Below, piece by piece: positions 1 through 7,998 of a stretch of 64,000 nucleotides of DNA. This stretch comes from Paenibacillus pabuli NBRC 13638 (GTDB taxonomy: Bacteria > Bacillota > Bacilli > Paenibacillales > Paenibacillaceae). The stretch is taken from the NCBI RefSeq assembly GCF_001514495.1, contig NZ_BCNM01000010.1:124001-188000 (forward strand), given 5' to 3'. Every line of letters starts with the position of its first letter. Within the stretch, counting starts at the first letter, position 1. The translations under genes were made by a program, and so were the position numbers. The notes beneath the pieces were generated by a model that worked only from the letters and a program-made list of their open reading frames with translations, was not told the origin of the DNA and searched no databases.

Positions 1-2
1 TT

Positions 3-143
3 GTAGCCTTGCAAAAGGAAACCGGGGTCATAATCGCCCCAACCGCTCTGGACTCGCTTCAGATGGGGGATATCATGGTGATTATTGGCATGAATGATGA
101 CATTGATCGGTTTGAGGAAGAGGTGATCAGCCAGGAGGGCTGA
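3..143 (+). CDS. TrkA-C (RCK_C) domain protein, C-terminal end only
   Basis: The window opens inside this gene; 46 codons remain before the TGA at 141-143. The readable tail has a Gly-Val-Ile-Ile-Ala-Pro stretch, then Leu-Gln-Met-Gly-Asp-Ile-Met-Val-Ile-Ile-Gly and a final Ile-Asp-Arg-Phe-Glu-Glu. This pattern (nucleotide-like sheet, 'GD', hydrophobic strand, 'FE' helix) is typical of the TrkA C-terminal ligand-binding domain found in regulatory subunits of cation:proton antiporters (KhtT-like) and of Ktr/Trk potassium systems. Which of these it belongs to cannot be decided without the N-terminus. It converges on the LysR gene, with an inverted repeat between them. Confidence 0.55.
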   Translation, partial: VALQKETGVIIAPTALDSLQMGDIMVIIGMNDDIDRFEEEVISQEG

Positions 144-161
144 TCTATCGATACGGAATAT

Positions 162-188
162 GAATGCCGAGCATAGAGCTCGGCATTC
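162..188. terminator. Inverted repeat between convergent genes
   Basis: A perfect 10-bp stem (162-171 with 179-188) around a 7-nt loop lies between the TrkA-C gene and the convergent LysR gene. Neither side has a clear T-tract, so it may act as a weak bidirectional terminator or only as a stem-loop. Confidence 0.5.
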
Positions 189-203
189 GAATTGATATAA
201 TGG

Positions 204-1127
204 CTAAGGCGTCGTGGTCCTCCGTGAGGGCAGCGGCGCCTTTGCTGTGAATAAAGCAGCCGTCTCCCTGACCCACTGTCTGGACGTTTCGCTGAGGTCT
301 TCCTTTTCACCATAGATCATGCAGGTGGTGCGACGGGTCTGTTGAAGTTGTGGCAAATACACAGAGACAAGATCATTATCCGCAAGCAATTGAGGGCGGA
401 GGTATGACTTGGGCAGCAGCGCTGCGGCTTTGCAGGTGGGCAGAAGGCGGACGATGGCTTCGAACGAATCAATCTCCATGCGAATATCGGGCATCACGGC
501 GCAGCGCTGGAACAGGTCGTCCGTTAATTTGCGATACCATGTACCCTTGGAGAACGTAATCATCGGCAGATCCTGCAAATGCTCCATTCCCGCCTCCTGG
601 CCGGAAAGGGGATGGGTTAGTGGCACAACCAGCTCCAGATGATCATCAAAGAGCGGAACACAGTTCAGCCCGGCTTCACTAATTGAAGAGGCAACAATGC
701 CAACGTCTGCTTTTTTGTCCCGGACAAAAGAGACGATCTCATGGGTTTTCCCCGTCACCAGCTTGATCTCCGCGTTCGGATGTTTCTCCATAAATGCATT
801 AACCAGAGGTGGTAAGGTGGTCTGAAGTGTCGTTAGACTGGCACCGAGCGTAATTGAACTTTGCTCTTCATCCTTGTATTGGGCCAGCATGGTCAAAAAT
901 TTCTGCTGCTGCTGCTTCTGTTCTACCGCAAAAGTGTAGGCAACCTGGCCCACACTGGTTAACTCGAGTCGTTTACCACGGCGATGAAAGAGCGCCACCC
1001 CGAGTTCATCCTCCAATTTGGCGATTTTGCGTGACAGCGCGGGCTGTGACAGATTCAGCAATTTGGATGCACGATTCAGACTGGACTGCTCTACAACTGC
1101 AGCAAAAGCGTTTAGTTCTTCGAACAT
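204..1127 (-). CDS. LysR-family transcriptional regulator, divergent from sdhCAB
   Basis: A LysR-type regulator of about 307 residues. The N-terminal winged helix-turn-helix is clear: Asn-Arg-Ala-Ser-Lys-Leu-Leu-Asn-Leu-Ser-Gln-Pro-Ala-Leu-Ser-Arg, then Leu-Glu-Asp-Glu-Leu-Gly. A substrate-binding effector domain follows from about residue 90. I place the start at the ATG at 1127 because a GAGG lies 9 nt upstream; a GTG two codons earlier sits too close to that site. It is transcribed away from sdhC and shares a 300-bp intergenic region with a palindrome, so control of the succinate dehydrogenase operon is plausible but inferred. No effector can be named. Confidence 0.9.
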   Translation of the reverse strand: MFEELNAFAAVVEQSSLNRASKLLNLSQPALSRKIAKLEDELGVALFHRRGKRLELTSVGQVAYTFAVEQKQQQQKFLTMLAQYKDEEQSSITLGASLTTLQTTLPPLVNAFMEKHPNAEIKLVTGKTHEIVSFVRDKKADVGIVASSISEAGLNCVPLFDDHLELVVPLTHPLSGQEAGMEHLQDLPMITFSKGTWYRKLTDDLFQRCAVMPDIRMEIDSFEAIVRLLPTCKAAALLPKSYLRPQLLADNDLVSVYLPQLQQTRRTTCMIYGEKEDLSETSRQWVRETAALFTAKAPLPSRRTTTP

Positions 1128-1226
1128 AAGCACTAACCTCTTTTCTACTGGCGTACGGGGCTGTGAGGCATATCCTTGTCAAATACTTCACCATGTTGTA
1201 TGGCCTGCACATCCGATGTTTACAAC

Positions 1227-1245
1227 TTATACCTATAGGTTATAA
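1227..1245. promoter_or_regulatory. Palindrome in the LysR-sdhC intergenic region
   Basis: ACCTATAGGT at 1231-1240 is a perfect 10-bp palindrome. It is extended by TTAT on the left and ATAA on the right with one unpaired base. It lies between the divergent LysR gene and sdhC, where a LysR operator would be expected. The function is inferred from position only. Confidence 0.4.
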
Positions 1246-1297
1246 CATTTAATAATTATATTGCAATTCCCTTATAAGAAAAAAAGGAGTAACATGA

Positions 1298-1377
1298 GTC
1301 GTGACACAAGTTGTTCACACCTGAAGAAAACGGAACAATTTGTCGAACCTTTCCTTGGGAAAGGTTTGTGTCATGAT
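1298..1377 (+). promoter_or_regulatory. Structured 5' leader of sdhCAB
   Basis: Two nested pairings are visible. TGACACAA at 1302-1309 is exactly complementary to TTGTGTCA at 1366-1373 and extends with wobble pairs to 1298/1377. Inside it, 1346-1354 pairs perfectly (9 bp, 3-nt loop) with 1358-1366. The two stems meet at base 1366, so they may compete or stack. A strong AAAAGGAG site and an in-frame ATG (1294) lie just before the outer stem, so the leader could be translated as a 46-residue N-terminal extension of SdhC. Confidence 0.4.
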
Positions 1378-1431
1378 AAACGAATTTTATTTATGAAAAC
1401 GTTGTATTTAGCGAAAGGGGATCGACATTTT

Positions 1432-2100
1432 ATGAAAGGGTTTTACTCCAGAAAGCTGCACTCCTTGCTTGGCGTCATTCCGCTCAGTCTGTTTTTCATT
1501 GAGCATATGGTGACGAACTTCTCGGCAGTTGAAGGCGGCAAAGAAGGCTTTAACGATGCAGTTGCATTTCTGAATGGCCTGCCGCTCGTGATTGTACTTG
1601 AAACGCTTCTCATCTGGTTGCCGCTGTTCTATCACGGTGTATATGGTTTGTACATTGCCTATCAGGCCAAGCCTAACGTGGGACGTTATGGCAATGAGCG
1701 CAACTGGCGCTATACGTTGCAGCGCGTCAGCGGTGTCATTACGTTTGTATTCGTCATCTGGCACGTTTGGGAGACTCGTTTCCAGGTTGCGCTAGGGAAT
1801 GTCACACACGAAGAGCTTGGCGGTGTCATTCATGACATCGTGATGAACCCGGTAACGTTTATTTTATATCTGATCAGTGTGGTTGCGGCATCCTATCACT
1901 TTGCCAACGGCTTGTGGTCGTTCCTGGTTAGCTGGGGAATTACCGTCGGTCCACGTGCGCAGCGTGTATCTTCCTACATCTGCATGAGCTTGTTTGCAAT
2001 CGTAGCCATCATGTTTATCGCATCGCTGCTTGCTTTCCGAAGCATGGATTTCCAGGTAGCAACTTCGATGATTGACGCAGTTAAGACAGTTCTGATTTAA
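1432..2100 (+). CDS. sdhC: Succinate dehydrogenase cytochrome b558 membrane anchor
   Basis: A 222-residue integral membrane protein of the SdhC b558 family, the dihaem anchor that passes electrons from SdhAB to menaquinone. It has five hydrophobic segments and His residues placed for haem ligation, for example in Phe-Ile-Glu-His-Met, Leu-Phe-Tyr-His-Gly, Val-Ile-Trp-His-Val-Trp-Glu and Ala-Ser-Tyr-His-Phe. The start at 1432 is preceded by AAAGGGG and gives the family's usual length and N-terminus. The frame is open further upstream to 1261 and holds ATG 1294 with a stronger ribosome site, so an extended isoform is possible. It is the first gene of sdhCAB, 42 bp before sdhA. Confidence 0.93.
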   Translation: MKGFYSRKLHSLLGVIPLSLFFIEHMVTNFSAVEGGKEGFNDAVAFLNGLPLVIVLETLLIWLPLFYHGVYGLYIAYQAKPNVGRYGNERNWRYTLQRVSGVITFVFVIWHVWETRFQVALGNVTHEELGGVIHDIVMNPVTFILYLISVVAASYHFANGLWSFLVSWGITVGPRAQRVSSYICMSLFAIVAIMFIASLLAFRSMDFQVATSMIDAVKTVLI

Positions 2101-2142
2101 GCATTTAGACATAAATGCTGACTTATAAGGGAGTGAACAGCA

Positions 2143-3885
2143 ATGGCATCAACTAATGTAATTATTGTGGGCGGAGGTCTCGCGGGATTGATGGCGGCGA
2201 TCAAATCGGCTGAAGCCGGAGTCCATGTTCATTTATTTTCACTGGTTCCCGTTAAAAGATCCCACTCCGTATGTGCCCAGGGCGGCATCAACGGTGCGGT
2301 AAATACCAAGGGTGAGGGTGACTCCCCGTGGGTACACTTTGACGATACAGTATATGGCGGCGACTTTTTGGCGAATCAGCCTCCAGTCAAAGCGATGTGT
2401 GAAGCGGCACCAGGCATCATTCACCTGATGGACCGGATGGGCGTAATGTTCAACCGGACACCAGAAGGATTACTCGATTTCCGCCGTTTCGGTGGAACGA
2501 AGCATCACCGTACAGCGTTTGCGGGAGCAACGACAGGACAACAATTGCTCTACGCATTGGATGAGCAAGTACGTCGCTGGGAAGCCGCGGGTCTTGTGAC
2601 GAAGTACGAGAACTGGGAGTTCCTGCAGGCCGTTGTAGATGACGAAGGCGTCTGCCGCGGAATCGTAGCGCAGGACCTGAAAACGATGAAGGTACAGACG
2701 TTCCCGGCAGAAGCCGTTATTCTGGCGAGCGGTGGTCCCGGTATTATTTTCGGTAAAACGACCAACTCGGTCATCAATACAGGTACTGCCGCAAGTGCGG
2801 TGTATCAGCAAGGTGTAAATTACGCAAACGGTGAGTTCATTCAGATTCACCCGACAGCCATCCCAGGCGATGACAAGCTGCGTCTGATGTCCGAATCGGC
2901 TCGTGGTGAAGGTGGACGGATCTGGACCTATAAAGACGGTAAACCTTGGTACTTCCTTGAGGAAAAGTATCCTTCATACGGTAATCTTGTTCCTCGTGAT
3001 ATTGCGACTCGTGAAATTTTCAGCGTCTGCGTGGACATGGGTCTCGGCGTCAACGGCGAGAACATGGTGTATCTTGACCTGTCCCACAAAGATCCGAAGG
3101 AGCTGGACGTGAAGCTCGGCGGAATCATTGAGATTTACGAGAAGTTCATGGGTGATGATCCACGTAAAATCCCGATGAAAATCTTCCCGGCAGTCCATTA
3201 TTCCATGGGCGGCATGTGGGTAGATTACAATCAAATGACCAACATTCCGGGGCTGTTCGCAGCCGGGGAGTGCGAGTACCAATATCACGGCGCCAATCGA
3301 TTGGGTGCAAACTCTCTCGTATCCGCCATCTACGGTGGTATGGTTGCTGGGCCGAAAGCGGTTGAATATATCAAAGGACTCAAAAAATCGTCTGCAGATA
3401 TCAGTTCCTCCGTATTTGACGGTTACACGAAGCGTCAAACCGATAAATACGAAGGTATCCTGAACATGCAGGGCAATGAAAACGCCTATGTCATTCACAA
3501 AGAACTTGGGGAGTGGATGACGGCGAACATGACGGTGGTACGGTACAACGATAAACTGGAAGCGACCATCGGCAAAATCAAGGAATTGAAAGAGCGTTAC
3601 GGCAAAATTAACATGTACGACACTTCCGGCTGGAACAACCCGGGTGCGGCGTTTACCCGTCAACTGTGGAACATGCTTGAACTGGCAGAAGCGATGACTC
3701 TGGGCGCACTGCTGCGTAACGAAAGCCGTGGAGCGCATTACAAACCGGAATTCACCGAAAGAAACGACGAGGAATTCCTGAAAACAACGATCGCTACTTG
3801 GTCGAAGGAAGGCCCAAAAATCTCGTACGAGCCTGTAGACGTTTCCCTGATCCCTCCACGGATCCGGGACTACTCGAAGGACTAA
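2143..3885 (+). CDS. sdhA: Succinate dehydrogenase flavoprotein subunit
   Basis: A 580-residue flavoprotein that oxidises succinate to fumarate with covalently bound FAD in the TCA cycle and respiratory chain. The N-terminal dinucleotide fold is Ile-Val-Gly-Gly-Gly-Leu-Ala-Gly-Leu. The FAD-linking His region is Lys-Arg-Ser-His-Ser-Val-Cys-Ala-Gln-Gly-Gly. Catalytic-domain motifs include Phe-Ile-Gln-Ile-His-Pro-Thr-Ala and Gly-Ala-Asn-Arg-Leu-Gly-Ala-Asn-Ser-Leu. GGGAG precedes the ATG. Length and motifs match the Gram-positive SdhA family. The next gene, sdhB, starts only after a 451-bp repeat-rich gap, which is unusual for this operon. Confidence 0.96.
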   Translation: MASTNVIIVGGGLAGLMAAIKSAEAGVHVHLFSLVPVKRSHSVCAQGGINGAVNTKGEGDSPWVHFDDTVYGGDFLANQPPVKAMCEAAPGIIHLMDRMGVMFNRTPEGLLDFRRFGGTKHHRTAFAGATTGQQLLYALDEQVRRWEAAGLVTKYENWEFLQAVVDDEGVCRGIVAQDLKTMKVQTFPAEAVILASGGPGIIFGKTTNSVINTGTAASAVYQQGVNYANGEFIQIHPTAIPGDDKLRLMSESARGEGGRIWTYKDGKPWYFLEEKYPSYGNLVPRDIATREIFSVCVDMGLGVNGENMVYLDLSHKDPKELDVKLGGIIEIYEKFMGDDPRKIPMKIFPAVHYSMGGMWVDYNQMTNIPGLFAAGECEYQYHGANRLGANSLVSAIYGGMVAGPKAVEYIKGLKKSSADISSSVFDGYTKRQTDKYEGILNMQGNENAYVIHKELGEWMTANMTVVRYNDKLEATIGKIKELKERYGKINMYDTSGWNNPGAAFTRQLWNMLELAEAMTLGALLRNESRGAHYKPEFTERNDEEFLKTTIATWSKEGPKISYEPVDVSLIPPRIRDYSKD

Positions 3886-4066
3886 GTAAAGCGACTCTTG
3901 AGTGCACGACGTAGCGGAGAAGACGGAAATGTCCTGAAGAAGCGAAGCGCCCGCCTTTACTGCATAACACCAAGAGGATTTTATTTTATATTTACATGAT
4001 CTAAAAGTTAACACCTGAACGGAGAAGGCAGAAGAATACTGAAGAAGCGAAGCGTTCGCCAAGCTT
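3886..4066 (+). repeat. Two partial copies of the structured intergenic repeat
   Basis: The 5' half of the repeat appears twice here. The copy at about 3886-3960 is nearly identical to 4110-4182 of the full copy downstream, sharing GTAAAGCGACTCT, GACGTAGCGGAGAAGACGG and TCCTGAAGAAGCGAAGCGCC. The copy at about 4018-4066 is more diverged (CGGAGAAGGCAGAAG, CTGAAGAAGCGAAGCGTTCGCC). Neither has the 3' arm, so neither could form the complete fold alone. They look like tandem 5'-end duplications of the element at 4110-4290. Confidence 0.7.
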
Positions 4067-4109
4067 TACAAAGTTACTGCCCATTCAGAATGAATTATTG
4101 CTACTTTTC

Positions 4110-4290
4110 AGTAAAGCGACTCTATAAGAACGACGTAGCGGAGAAGACGGAAATGTCCTGAAGAAGCGAAGCGCCCGCCTTTGATACCCCATTTTATTCA
4201 ATAGAGTTTCATTCACTAAAAATGGGGGAGCAACAGCGGTCGAAAGGACATTCCGTTGACGGAGCGCCTGCCGTGTTCAAAACGTCAATT
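4110..4290 (+). repeat. Full copy of structured intergenic repeat, upstream of sdhB
   Basis: The outer arm GACGGAAATGTCCT (4146-4159) pairs with AGGACATTCCGT (4245-4256), with one extra A on the left. A short GC side hairpin follows, then an inner arm TACCCCATTTT pairing with AAAATGGGGGA (about 4185-4227). The layout matches the copies at 46.1 and 59.3 kb although the arm sequences differ. It ends about 47 bp before the sdhB start codon and lies in the sense orientation. Whether it acts as RNA (5' UTR element, processing site) or as mobile DNA is unknown. Confidence 0.7.
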
Positions 4291-4336
4291 TACGCATCAG
4301 CAATCAATCATCGTCACCAAAGGAGGGGACTACGAT

Positions 4337-5101
4337 ATGACGGACACAGCTACAGCCAAAAAAACCGTCAAGTTTATTATCACCCGTCAGGACAGCCCGG
4401 AGTCATCTTCGTACAACGAAGAGTTTGAGCTCCCGTACCGTCCCGGCATGAACGTTATTAGCGCCCTGATGGAGATCCAGCGGAACCCGGTCAATACGGA
4501 GGGCAAGTCCATTGCCCCGGTTTGCTGGGAATCGAACTGTCTCGAAGAAGTCTGTGGAGCATGCTCCATGGTCATCAACGGTAAGCCTCGTCAAGCGTGT
4601 GCAGCCCTGATCGACAAGCTCGAACAGCCGGTTCGCATTGAACCGATGAAAACATTCCCGGTGGTTCGTGACCTCGTTATCGACCGTACCCGGATGTTTA
4701 ACGCCCTGAAACGGGTTAAAGCGTGGATTCCGATTGATGGTACCTATGACCTTGGTCCAGGTCCGCGGATGCCTGAGAAGAAACGTCAGTGGGCTTACGA
4801 GCTGTCCAAATGTATGACATGCGGTGTATGTCTCGAAGCTTGCCCGAACGTTAATGAGAAAACAGACTTTATCGGTCCGGCTGCTCTTTCGCAGGTGCGC
4901 CTGTTCAATGCTCACCCAACAGGGGAGATGAACGCCGATGATCGTTTGGAAGCACTGATGGAAGACGGAGGTATCGAGGGCTGTGGTAACTCGCAGAACT
5001 GCGTGCGCTCCTGTCCAAAAGGCATTCCACTCACCACCTCCATTGCCGAGATGAACAAACAAACGACCAAGCATATGTTCAAACGCTGGTTGGGCGTGTA
5101 A
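4337..5101 (+). CDS. sdhB: Succinate dehydrogenase iron-sulfur subunit
   Basis: A 254-residue iron-sulfur protein linking SdhA to the membrane anchor. It has an N-terminal 2Fe-2S ferredoxin domain (Cys-Trp-Glu-Ser-Asn-Cys, then Cys-Gly-Ala-Cys, then Arg-Gln-Ala-Cys). The C-terminal domain carries Cys-Met-Thr-Cys-Gly-Val-Cys-Leu-Glu-Ala-Cys-Pro and Cys-Val-Arg-Ser-Cys-Pro-Lys for the 4Fe-4S and 3Fe-4S clusters. The ATG at 4337 follows AAAGGAGGGG; the frame extends upstream into the repeat, which is not likely to be coding. It is separated from sdhA by repeat copies, so its expression may be tuned separately. Confidence 0.95.
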   Translation: MTDTATAKKTVKFIITRQDSPESSSYNEEFELPYRPGMNVISALMEIQRNPVNTEGKSIAPVCWESNCLEEVCGACSMVINGKPRQACAALIDKLEQPVRIEPMKTFPVVRDLVIDRTRMFNALKRVKAWIPIDGTYDLGPGPRMPEKKRQWAYELSKCMTCGVCLEACPNVNEKTDFIGPAALSQVRLFNAHPTGEMNADDRLEALMEDGGIEGCGNSQNCVRSCPKGIPLTTSIAEMNKQTTKHMFKRWLGV

Positions 5102-5145
5102 TCTGGTTGTATAACATGCAGAGCTTCGAGTCTGCAAACTTTAGA

Positions 5146-5195
5146 AGAAGTCGTGATCCCGGGCAGTATGCAGCCTAAGATCCCGGCTTCTTTTT
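5146..5195 (+). terminator. Rho-independent terminator of sdhCAB
   Basis: An imperfect stem pairs AGAAGTCGTGATC (5146-5158) with GATCCCGGCTTCT (5179-5191) and is followed by TTTTTC. It lies 45 bp after sdhB. Confidence 0.75.
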
Positions 5196-5280
5196 CTACA
5201 TGGTCAGAGGAACCGGGCTAGTCATGCAGAATATGGTATACTAAGGGGATGGATTTGGAGCGGAAGAAGGAGGGAGACGC

Positions 5281-6222
5281 ATGGGAGAAACAACGCGTGA
5301 GGGCAGCAAGATCCCGCCGCCCCGGCGGTCAGACCATGGGTCTGACCCAGGGAAGCCCATTTTTCCTGGAGAGGAAAAGGATCATGATCCCTCCCGGCGC
5401 AGTTTTCTGATACGCATGGTCTTAATGACGGCAAGTGCCAGTTTGCTCACGGGAGGTTACGCCTGGCTGTGGGAGCCTCGTCATCTGGAGATCAAGCAGG
5501 TTGAATTGAAACTGCCAGGGTTCCCCAAAGCATTTGAAGGGCTGCGTGTGGTTCAGTTCAGTGATGCGCATCTTGGATTTCATACGGGTGTGGAACAGAT
5601 GGAGAAGCTGGCGGAAACGATACGAGAACAGCAACCGGATCTGATCTGTTTTACCGGAGATATGGTAGAGCGGGAAGCGGAACCGATGAGAGAATGTATC
5701 CCTGTATTGGCCTCCATGCAAGCGAAGTATGGCAAATATGCCGTATTGGGGAATCATGATTATCGGGGAAGGCAGCAGAATGAAGTCGAAGCCATGTTCC
5801 ACGAGGCTGGATTTACGTTGCTTCGAAATAGCCATGCTCTGATCAGACAAGGGAATTCAAGTATGGCTATAGTGGGGCTCGATGACGCGCTTACGGGTTG
5901 GCCAAATCCTCTTGAGGCAATGAAGGGACTGGATGATTCGGTCTGGAAATTGCTGCTCATGCATGAACCGGATTATGCCGACATTGCGGCTCCATTCGGT
6001 TTTGGGTTGCAGCTTTCTGGTCATAGCCATGGCGGACAGGTGCGTTTCCCCTGGATCGGGGCACTGACCACTCCGCGAGGATCACATAAGTATATTCAGG
6101 GGTTATATTATACTACCGAAAGGCATATGCCAGTCTATGTGAACCGTGGCTTTGGCATGACCCAACTGCCTATTCGCTTTCTGTGCAGGCCAGAATTGAC
6201 TGTTTTTGAACTAAAGGGTTAA
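5281..6222 (+). CDS. Tat-exported metallophosphoesterase (YkuE-like)
   Basis: A 313-residue calcineurin-like phosphoesterase. Residues about 38-45 read Ser-Arg-Arg-Ser-Phe-Leu-Ile-Arg, a twin-arginine signal, followed by a hydrophobic segment, so export by the Tat pathway is likely. The metal-site motifs are in order: Phe-Ser-Asp-Ala-His, Gly-Asp-Met-Val, Gly-Asn-His-Asp-Tyr, Leu-Met-His-Glu-Pro and Ser-Gly-His-Ser-His-Gly-Gly-Gln. This is the architecture of Bacillus YkuE, a known Tat substrate at the cell wall. The start is supported by AAGGAGGGAG. A long charged n-region of about 37 residues precedes the twin arginines. The natural substrate is unknown. Confidence 0.88.
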   Translation: MGETTREGSKIPPPRRSDHGSDPGKPIFPGEEKDHDPSRRSFLIRMVLMTASASLLTGGYAWLWEPRHLEIKQVELKLPGFPKAFEGLRVVQFSDAHLGFHTGVEQMEKLAETIREQQPDLICFTGDMVEREAEPMRECIPVLASMQAKYGKYAVLGNHDYRGRQQNEVEAMFHEAGFTLLRNSHALIRQGNSSMAIVGLDDALTGWPNPLEAMKGLDDSVWKLLLMHEPDYADIAAPFGFGLQLSGHSHGGQVRFPWIGALTTPRGSHKYIQGLYYTTERHMPVYVNRGFGMTQLPIRFLCRPELTVFELKG

Positions 6223-6261
6223 CAACATAAAGAATATACAGTATAAAGGGAGGTTGGCCAG

Positions 6262-6996
6262 ATGGAACGAATTGCGATTGTATCCGATATTCATGGCAAC
6301 ATGACTGCTTGGGAAGCGGTATTGAACGATATTCGGAGTCGCGGCTTACAGCGAATCTTTTGTCTTGGCGACCTCGTTGGTAAAGGGCCTGACCCTGTAC
6401 AGGTTGTTGATTCAGTCAGAACGACATGCGAGCAGGTTATCCGGGGAAACTGGGATGAACTGGTTGCAGCGAACCTCGACAACGAGAATTTTACTTGGCA
6501 AGCCAAAAAGCTGGGGATGGAACGAGTGGCGTATTTGTCAAACCTGCCATTTAGCCACCAGTTGGAGTTGAGCGGTCGTACTATCCGCCTGGTGCATGCA
6601 TCCCCCCAAAGTGTATATCACCGCGTACAACCGTGGGATGAGATCGAGAAGAGGTTAGCGATGTTCGATCCTCCTGCTGGTGAACCGAAGCTTGGTGGAG
6701 CGGATGTTGTGGGATATGGGGATGTGCATAATGCATTCCTGCAATTCATGAATGGAAAAATGTTGTTCAATGCAGGTAGTGTGGGTAACCCGCTCGATTT
6801 TACCCAGGCTTCGTATTGTATTCTTGAAGGGGAAAACAGCACTGACCGGAATACTCCATTTAATCTTCAGTTTGTAAGAGTACCTTATGATATTGAACGG
6901 GAAGTACAGGCTGCACAGCAGGCTCAAGTGCCTTCACTTGATTTCTATATCCGTGAACTTCGTACAGGCGTCTATCGCGGCTTGCAGACAGAATAG
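6262..6996 (+). CDS. Cytoplasmic metallophosphoesterase (YfcE/DevT-like family)
   Basis: A 244-residue phosphodiesterase-type metallophosphoesterase without a signal peptide. Motifs: Val-Ser-Asp-Ile-His-Gly-Asn near the N-terminus, Cys-Leu-Gly-Asp-Leu-Val-Gly-Lys-Gly-Pro, Arg-Gly-Asn-Trp-Asp, and a C-terminal Tyr-Gly-Asp-Val-His followed by Asn-Ala-Gly-Ser-Val-Gly-Asn-Pro. The last of these is typical of the YfcE/MJ0936 group. It follows the Tat-type phosphoesterase by 39 bp and may be co-transcribed with it. GGGAGG precedes the ATG. The substrate is unknown. Confidence 0.85.
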   Translation: MERIAIVSDIHGNMTAWEAVLNDIRSRGLQRIFCLGDLVGKGPDPVQVVDSVRTTCEQVIRGNWDELVAANLDNENFTWQAKKLGMERVAYLSNLPFSHQLELSGRTIRLVHASPQSVYHRVQPWDEIEKRLAMFDPPAGEPKLGGADVVGYGDVHNAFLQFMNGKMLFNAGSVGNPLDFTQASYCILEGENSTDRNTPFNLQFVRVPYDIEREVQAAQQAQVPSLDFYIRELRTGVYRGLQTE

Positions 6997-7177
6997 TTCA
7001 TTCAGGAATAAACCTCTGTAATGAATTGGCATACTACTGTTCAAGCAGCAGATCGAGGTATTGCCAAGTATAATCGATGTTTCAGTATCTATCCATGTAT
7101 TCTATTTACGCCGGATCATCCTTAGAGCATGCTTGTCTTACCGGACTAGAACCCGTTAAGCAAAAGGAGAGATTGTC

Positions 7178-7810
7178 ATGCTGACCCGAAAAATGCTGGG
7201 CCAAGGACTGCCTGCTTTATCGACAGAGCGCCTTGTTCTTCGATCATTACGTGAGAGTGATTACAGCACGTTATCGGAACTATTTTCAGATCCGGAGGTC
7301 ATCCGTTATGTAAACAGGGGAAGCCAGCCAACGCCTATCCGTGCTCGGCGGCTATTGAACCAGATTCGCAGCAGCAGTGCCAAACTGGATTCATTGCATT
7401 ACGGCATATGTTGGAAAGGCAGCGAACAAATTATGGGGATTACTTCTTTCCAACATTGGAACGATCAGAATGGAACAGCACAGATTGGCTACATTCTGGA
7501 CAGATCTTGTTGGGGCAAGGGCGTCGCAACTGAAGCGGTACATCGATTGATTGGTTTTGGTTTTACCGAGCTCAATCTGCGGAAAATGGAAGCGCGCTGT
7601 TACGATGCGAACGTGTCCTCCGAACGGGTACTTATCAAATGCGGCATGTGCCATGAACGAACCCTGCCCTCATTTGTTATGAACCATGAGGATGGCGAGA
7701 CGTCGGATACCCTGCTGGATGTTAAGGTGTATAGTCTGCACCGTGAACAGTATATCGGCTCACCTCAGGAGAAGCGTATTCCAACATTGGTATCCGACAA
7801 GCACGAGTAA
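7178..7810 (+). CDS. GNAT-family N-acetyltransferase (RimJ/RimL type)
   Basis: A 210-residue acetyltransferase. The N-terminus has Leu-Ser-Thr-Glu-Arg-Leu-Val-Leu-Arg-Ser-Leu, the usual opening of RimJ/RimL-like GNAT proteins. The acetyl-CoA site region is Ile-Gly-Tyr-Ile-Leu-Asp-Arg-Ser-Cys-Trp-Gly-Lys-Gly-Val-Ala-Thr-Glu-Ala. The Asn-Val-Ser-Ser-Glu-Arg-Val-Leu motif lies near the C-terminal part. AAGGAGA precedes the ATG by 7 nt. Substrates of this group include ribosomal proteins, peptides and small amines; none can be assigned. Confidence 0.85.
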   Translation: MLTRKMLGQGLPALSTERLVLRSLRESDYSTLSELFSDPEVIRYVNRGSQPTPIRARRLLNQIRSSSAKLDSLHYGICWKGSEQIMGITSFQHWNDQNGTAQIGYILDRSCWGKGVATEAVHRLIGFGFTELNLRKMEARCYDANVSSERVLIKCGMCHERTLPSFVMNHEDGETSDTLLDVKVYSLHREQYIGSPQEKRIPTLVSDKHE

Positions 7811-7970
7811 CATAGAAATAGAGGATGCTGAATAACATGAAACTGTAGAGGTTTGAAACGAACTTCAATCATTTGTTACACAATTGAAATATTGCTGCAA
7901 TTGAACTCTAACAGACAGCGGGTAAACTTATCTCATGACCCCCTTTTTGATAAATAGATTATGCTGTTGG

Positions 7971-7998
7971 GACCCGCGCTTAGCGGGTTCATTTTTTT
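7971..7998 (+). terminator. Rho-independent terminator
   Basis: ACCCGC (7972-7977) pairs with GCGGGT (7983-7988) around GCTTA, followed by TCATTTTTTT. It lies 160 bp after the GNAT gene. The rest of the 398-bp interval 7811-8208 shows no credible gene. Confidence 0.7.

Noticed and set aside
2974..4062. Long minus-strand ORF (362 codons) opposite sdhA
   Set aside because: It is antisense to conserved sdhA codons, has no ribosome site and no recognisable motif; a shadow of codon bias.
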